The position numbers and the translations under genes are program-made. A DNA stretch of 64,000 nucleotides from Thalassotalea sp. LPB0316 (GTDB lineage: Bacteria; Pseudomonadota; Gammaproteobacteria; Enterobacterales; Alteromonadaceae): contig NZ_CP062946.1 in assembly GCF_014898095.1 (NCBI RefSeq), positions 1,550,001 through 1,614,000 on the forward strand. The letters are read 5' to 3'. Under the pieces are notes generated by a model. The model was not told where the DNA came from. It searched no databases and saw only the letters and a program-made list of their open reading frames with translations. Positions 63,894 to 64,000 of the stretch are shown in pieces (within the stretch, counting starts at the first letter, position 1; each line of letters begins with the position of its first letter).

Positions 63894-64000
63894 ATGAACA
63901 TTGAATATACCAATAAACTGCATGCTGGTGCTGATTTTCCTGCAATTGAAGCAAAGCTACTAAGTGGTGAAGTAAAAAAACTATCAACACCTGAAAATGG
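63894..64000 (+). CDS. Peroxiredoxin-like (AhpC/TSA) protein, 5' end only
   Basis: The ATG at 63894 has an AAGGA Shine-Dalgarno, and the frame stays open to the window edge (35 residues). The start MNIEYTNKLHAGADFPAIEAKLLSGEVKKL is the N-terminal strand pattern of the thioredoxin-fold redoxin family. The catalytic cysteine would lie beyond the window. Probably cotranscribed with the flavoprotein upstream. Confidence 0.6.
   Translation, partial: MNIEYTNKLHAGADFPAIEAKLLSGEVKKLSTPEN

Overview
The window is ordinary chromosome of a marine gammaproteobacterium of the order Alteromonadales. Gene content and order point to the Colwelliaceae (Thalassotalea or Colwellia type): a complete Na+-translocating NADH:quinone reductase operon with apbE and nqrM, FabV as enoyl reductase, small conserved proteins of the DUF3010, DUF3545 and DUF6868 kind, TIGR03545/TIGR03546, and AT-rich coding sequence. 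That placement is inferred from family knowledge; no 16S rRNA is present. I see no rRNA, tRNA, CRISPR array, phage or intact transposase.

Layout. 1-6.6 kb: the end of rlmG (cut by the window edge), alkB, bolA, a three-gene TRAP transporter and a frameshifted fabV. 6.9-14.6 kb: nqrABCDEF, then apbE and nqrM, which supply covalent FMN and assembly help to the same pump. 14.7-19.6 kb: LexA-controlled dinB, a metallo-beta-lactamase-fold hydrolase, rdgC and an orphan sensor kinase. 19.8-29.5 kb: a phosphate region with a porin, phoBR and pstS, each of the three transcription units having a recognisable Pho box, followed by a frameshifted secreted protein, ppx, ppk and a GcvR-like ACT protein. 29.6-31.8 kb: a PilZ protein and ettA.

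32.0-40.3 kb is the most coherent accessory block: one co-oriented run rpoE-like ECF sigma, ChrR zinc anti-sigma, a RudS-type (DUF523+DUF1722) protein, photolyase, SnoaL-like protein, SDR, FAD amine oxidase, DUF1365 and a cyclopropane-fatty-acid-synthase homologue. It reads as a singlet-oxygen/light-stress regulon in which DNA repair, lipid remodelling and possibly tRNA thiouridine removal are coexpressed.

40.4-64 kb: a LON-domain protein, a KAS III enzyme, an SDR-amidohydrolase-CBS operon, DUF3010, an acyl-CoA dehydrogenase with a possible FadR site, a TonB-domain protein, the conserved dsbC-recJ-prfB-lysS string (with the programmed RF2 frameshift), flavodoxin, srmB, TIGR03545/03546, yaaA, tal, a DGSG-repeat protein, and an HxlR regulator divergent from a quinone-reductase-like flavoprotein and the start of a peroxiredoxin gene.

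The unusual material is mostly non-coding. There is a family of small intergenic hairpins with constant arms and two alternative loops, a 130-bp tandem repeat, a MITE-like element upstream of phoB, and palindromes of the GGGGTCAGAGT type with no transposase nearby. Two genes (fabV and the secreted protein) are each broken by one missing base in a homopolymer, which makes sequencing undercalls the first explanation to test. I found nothing that I can defend as a wholly new defence or biosynthetic system.
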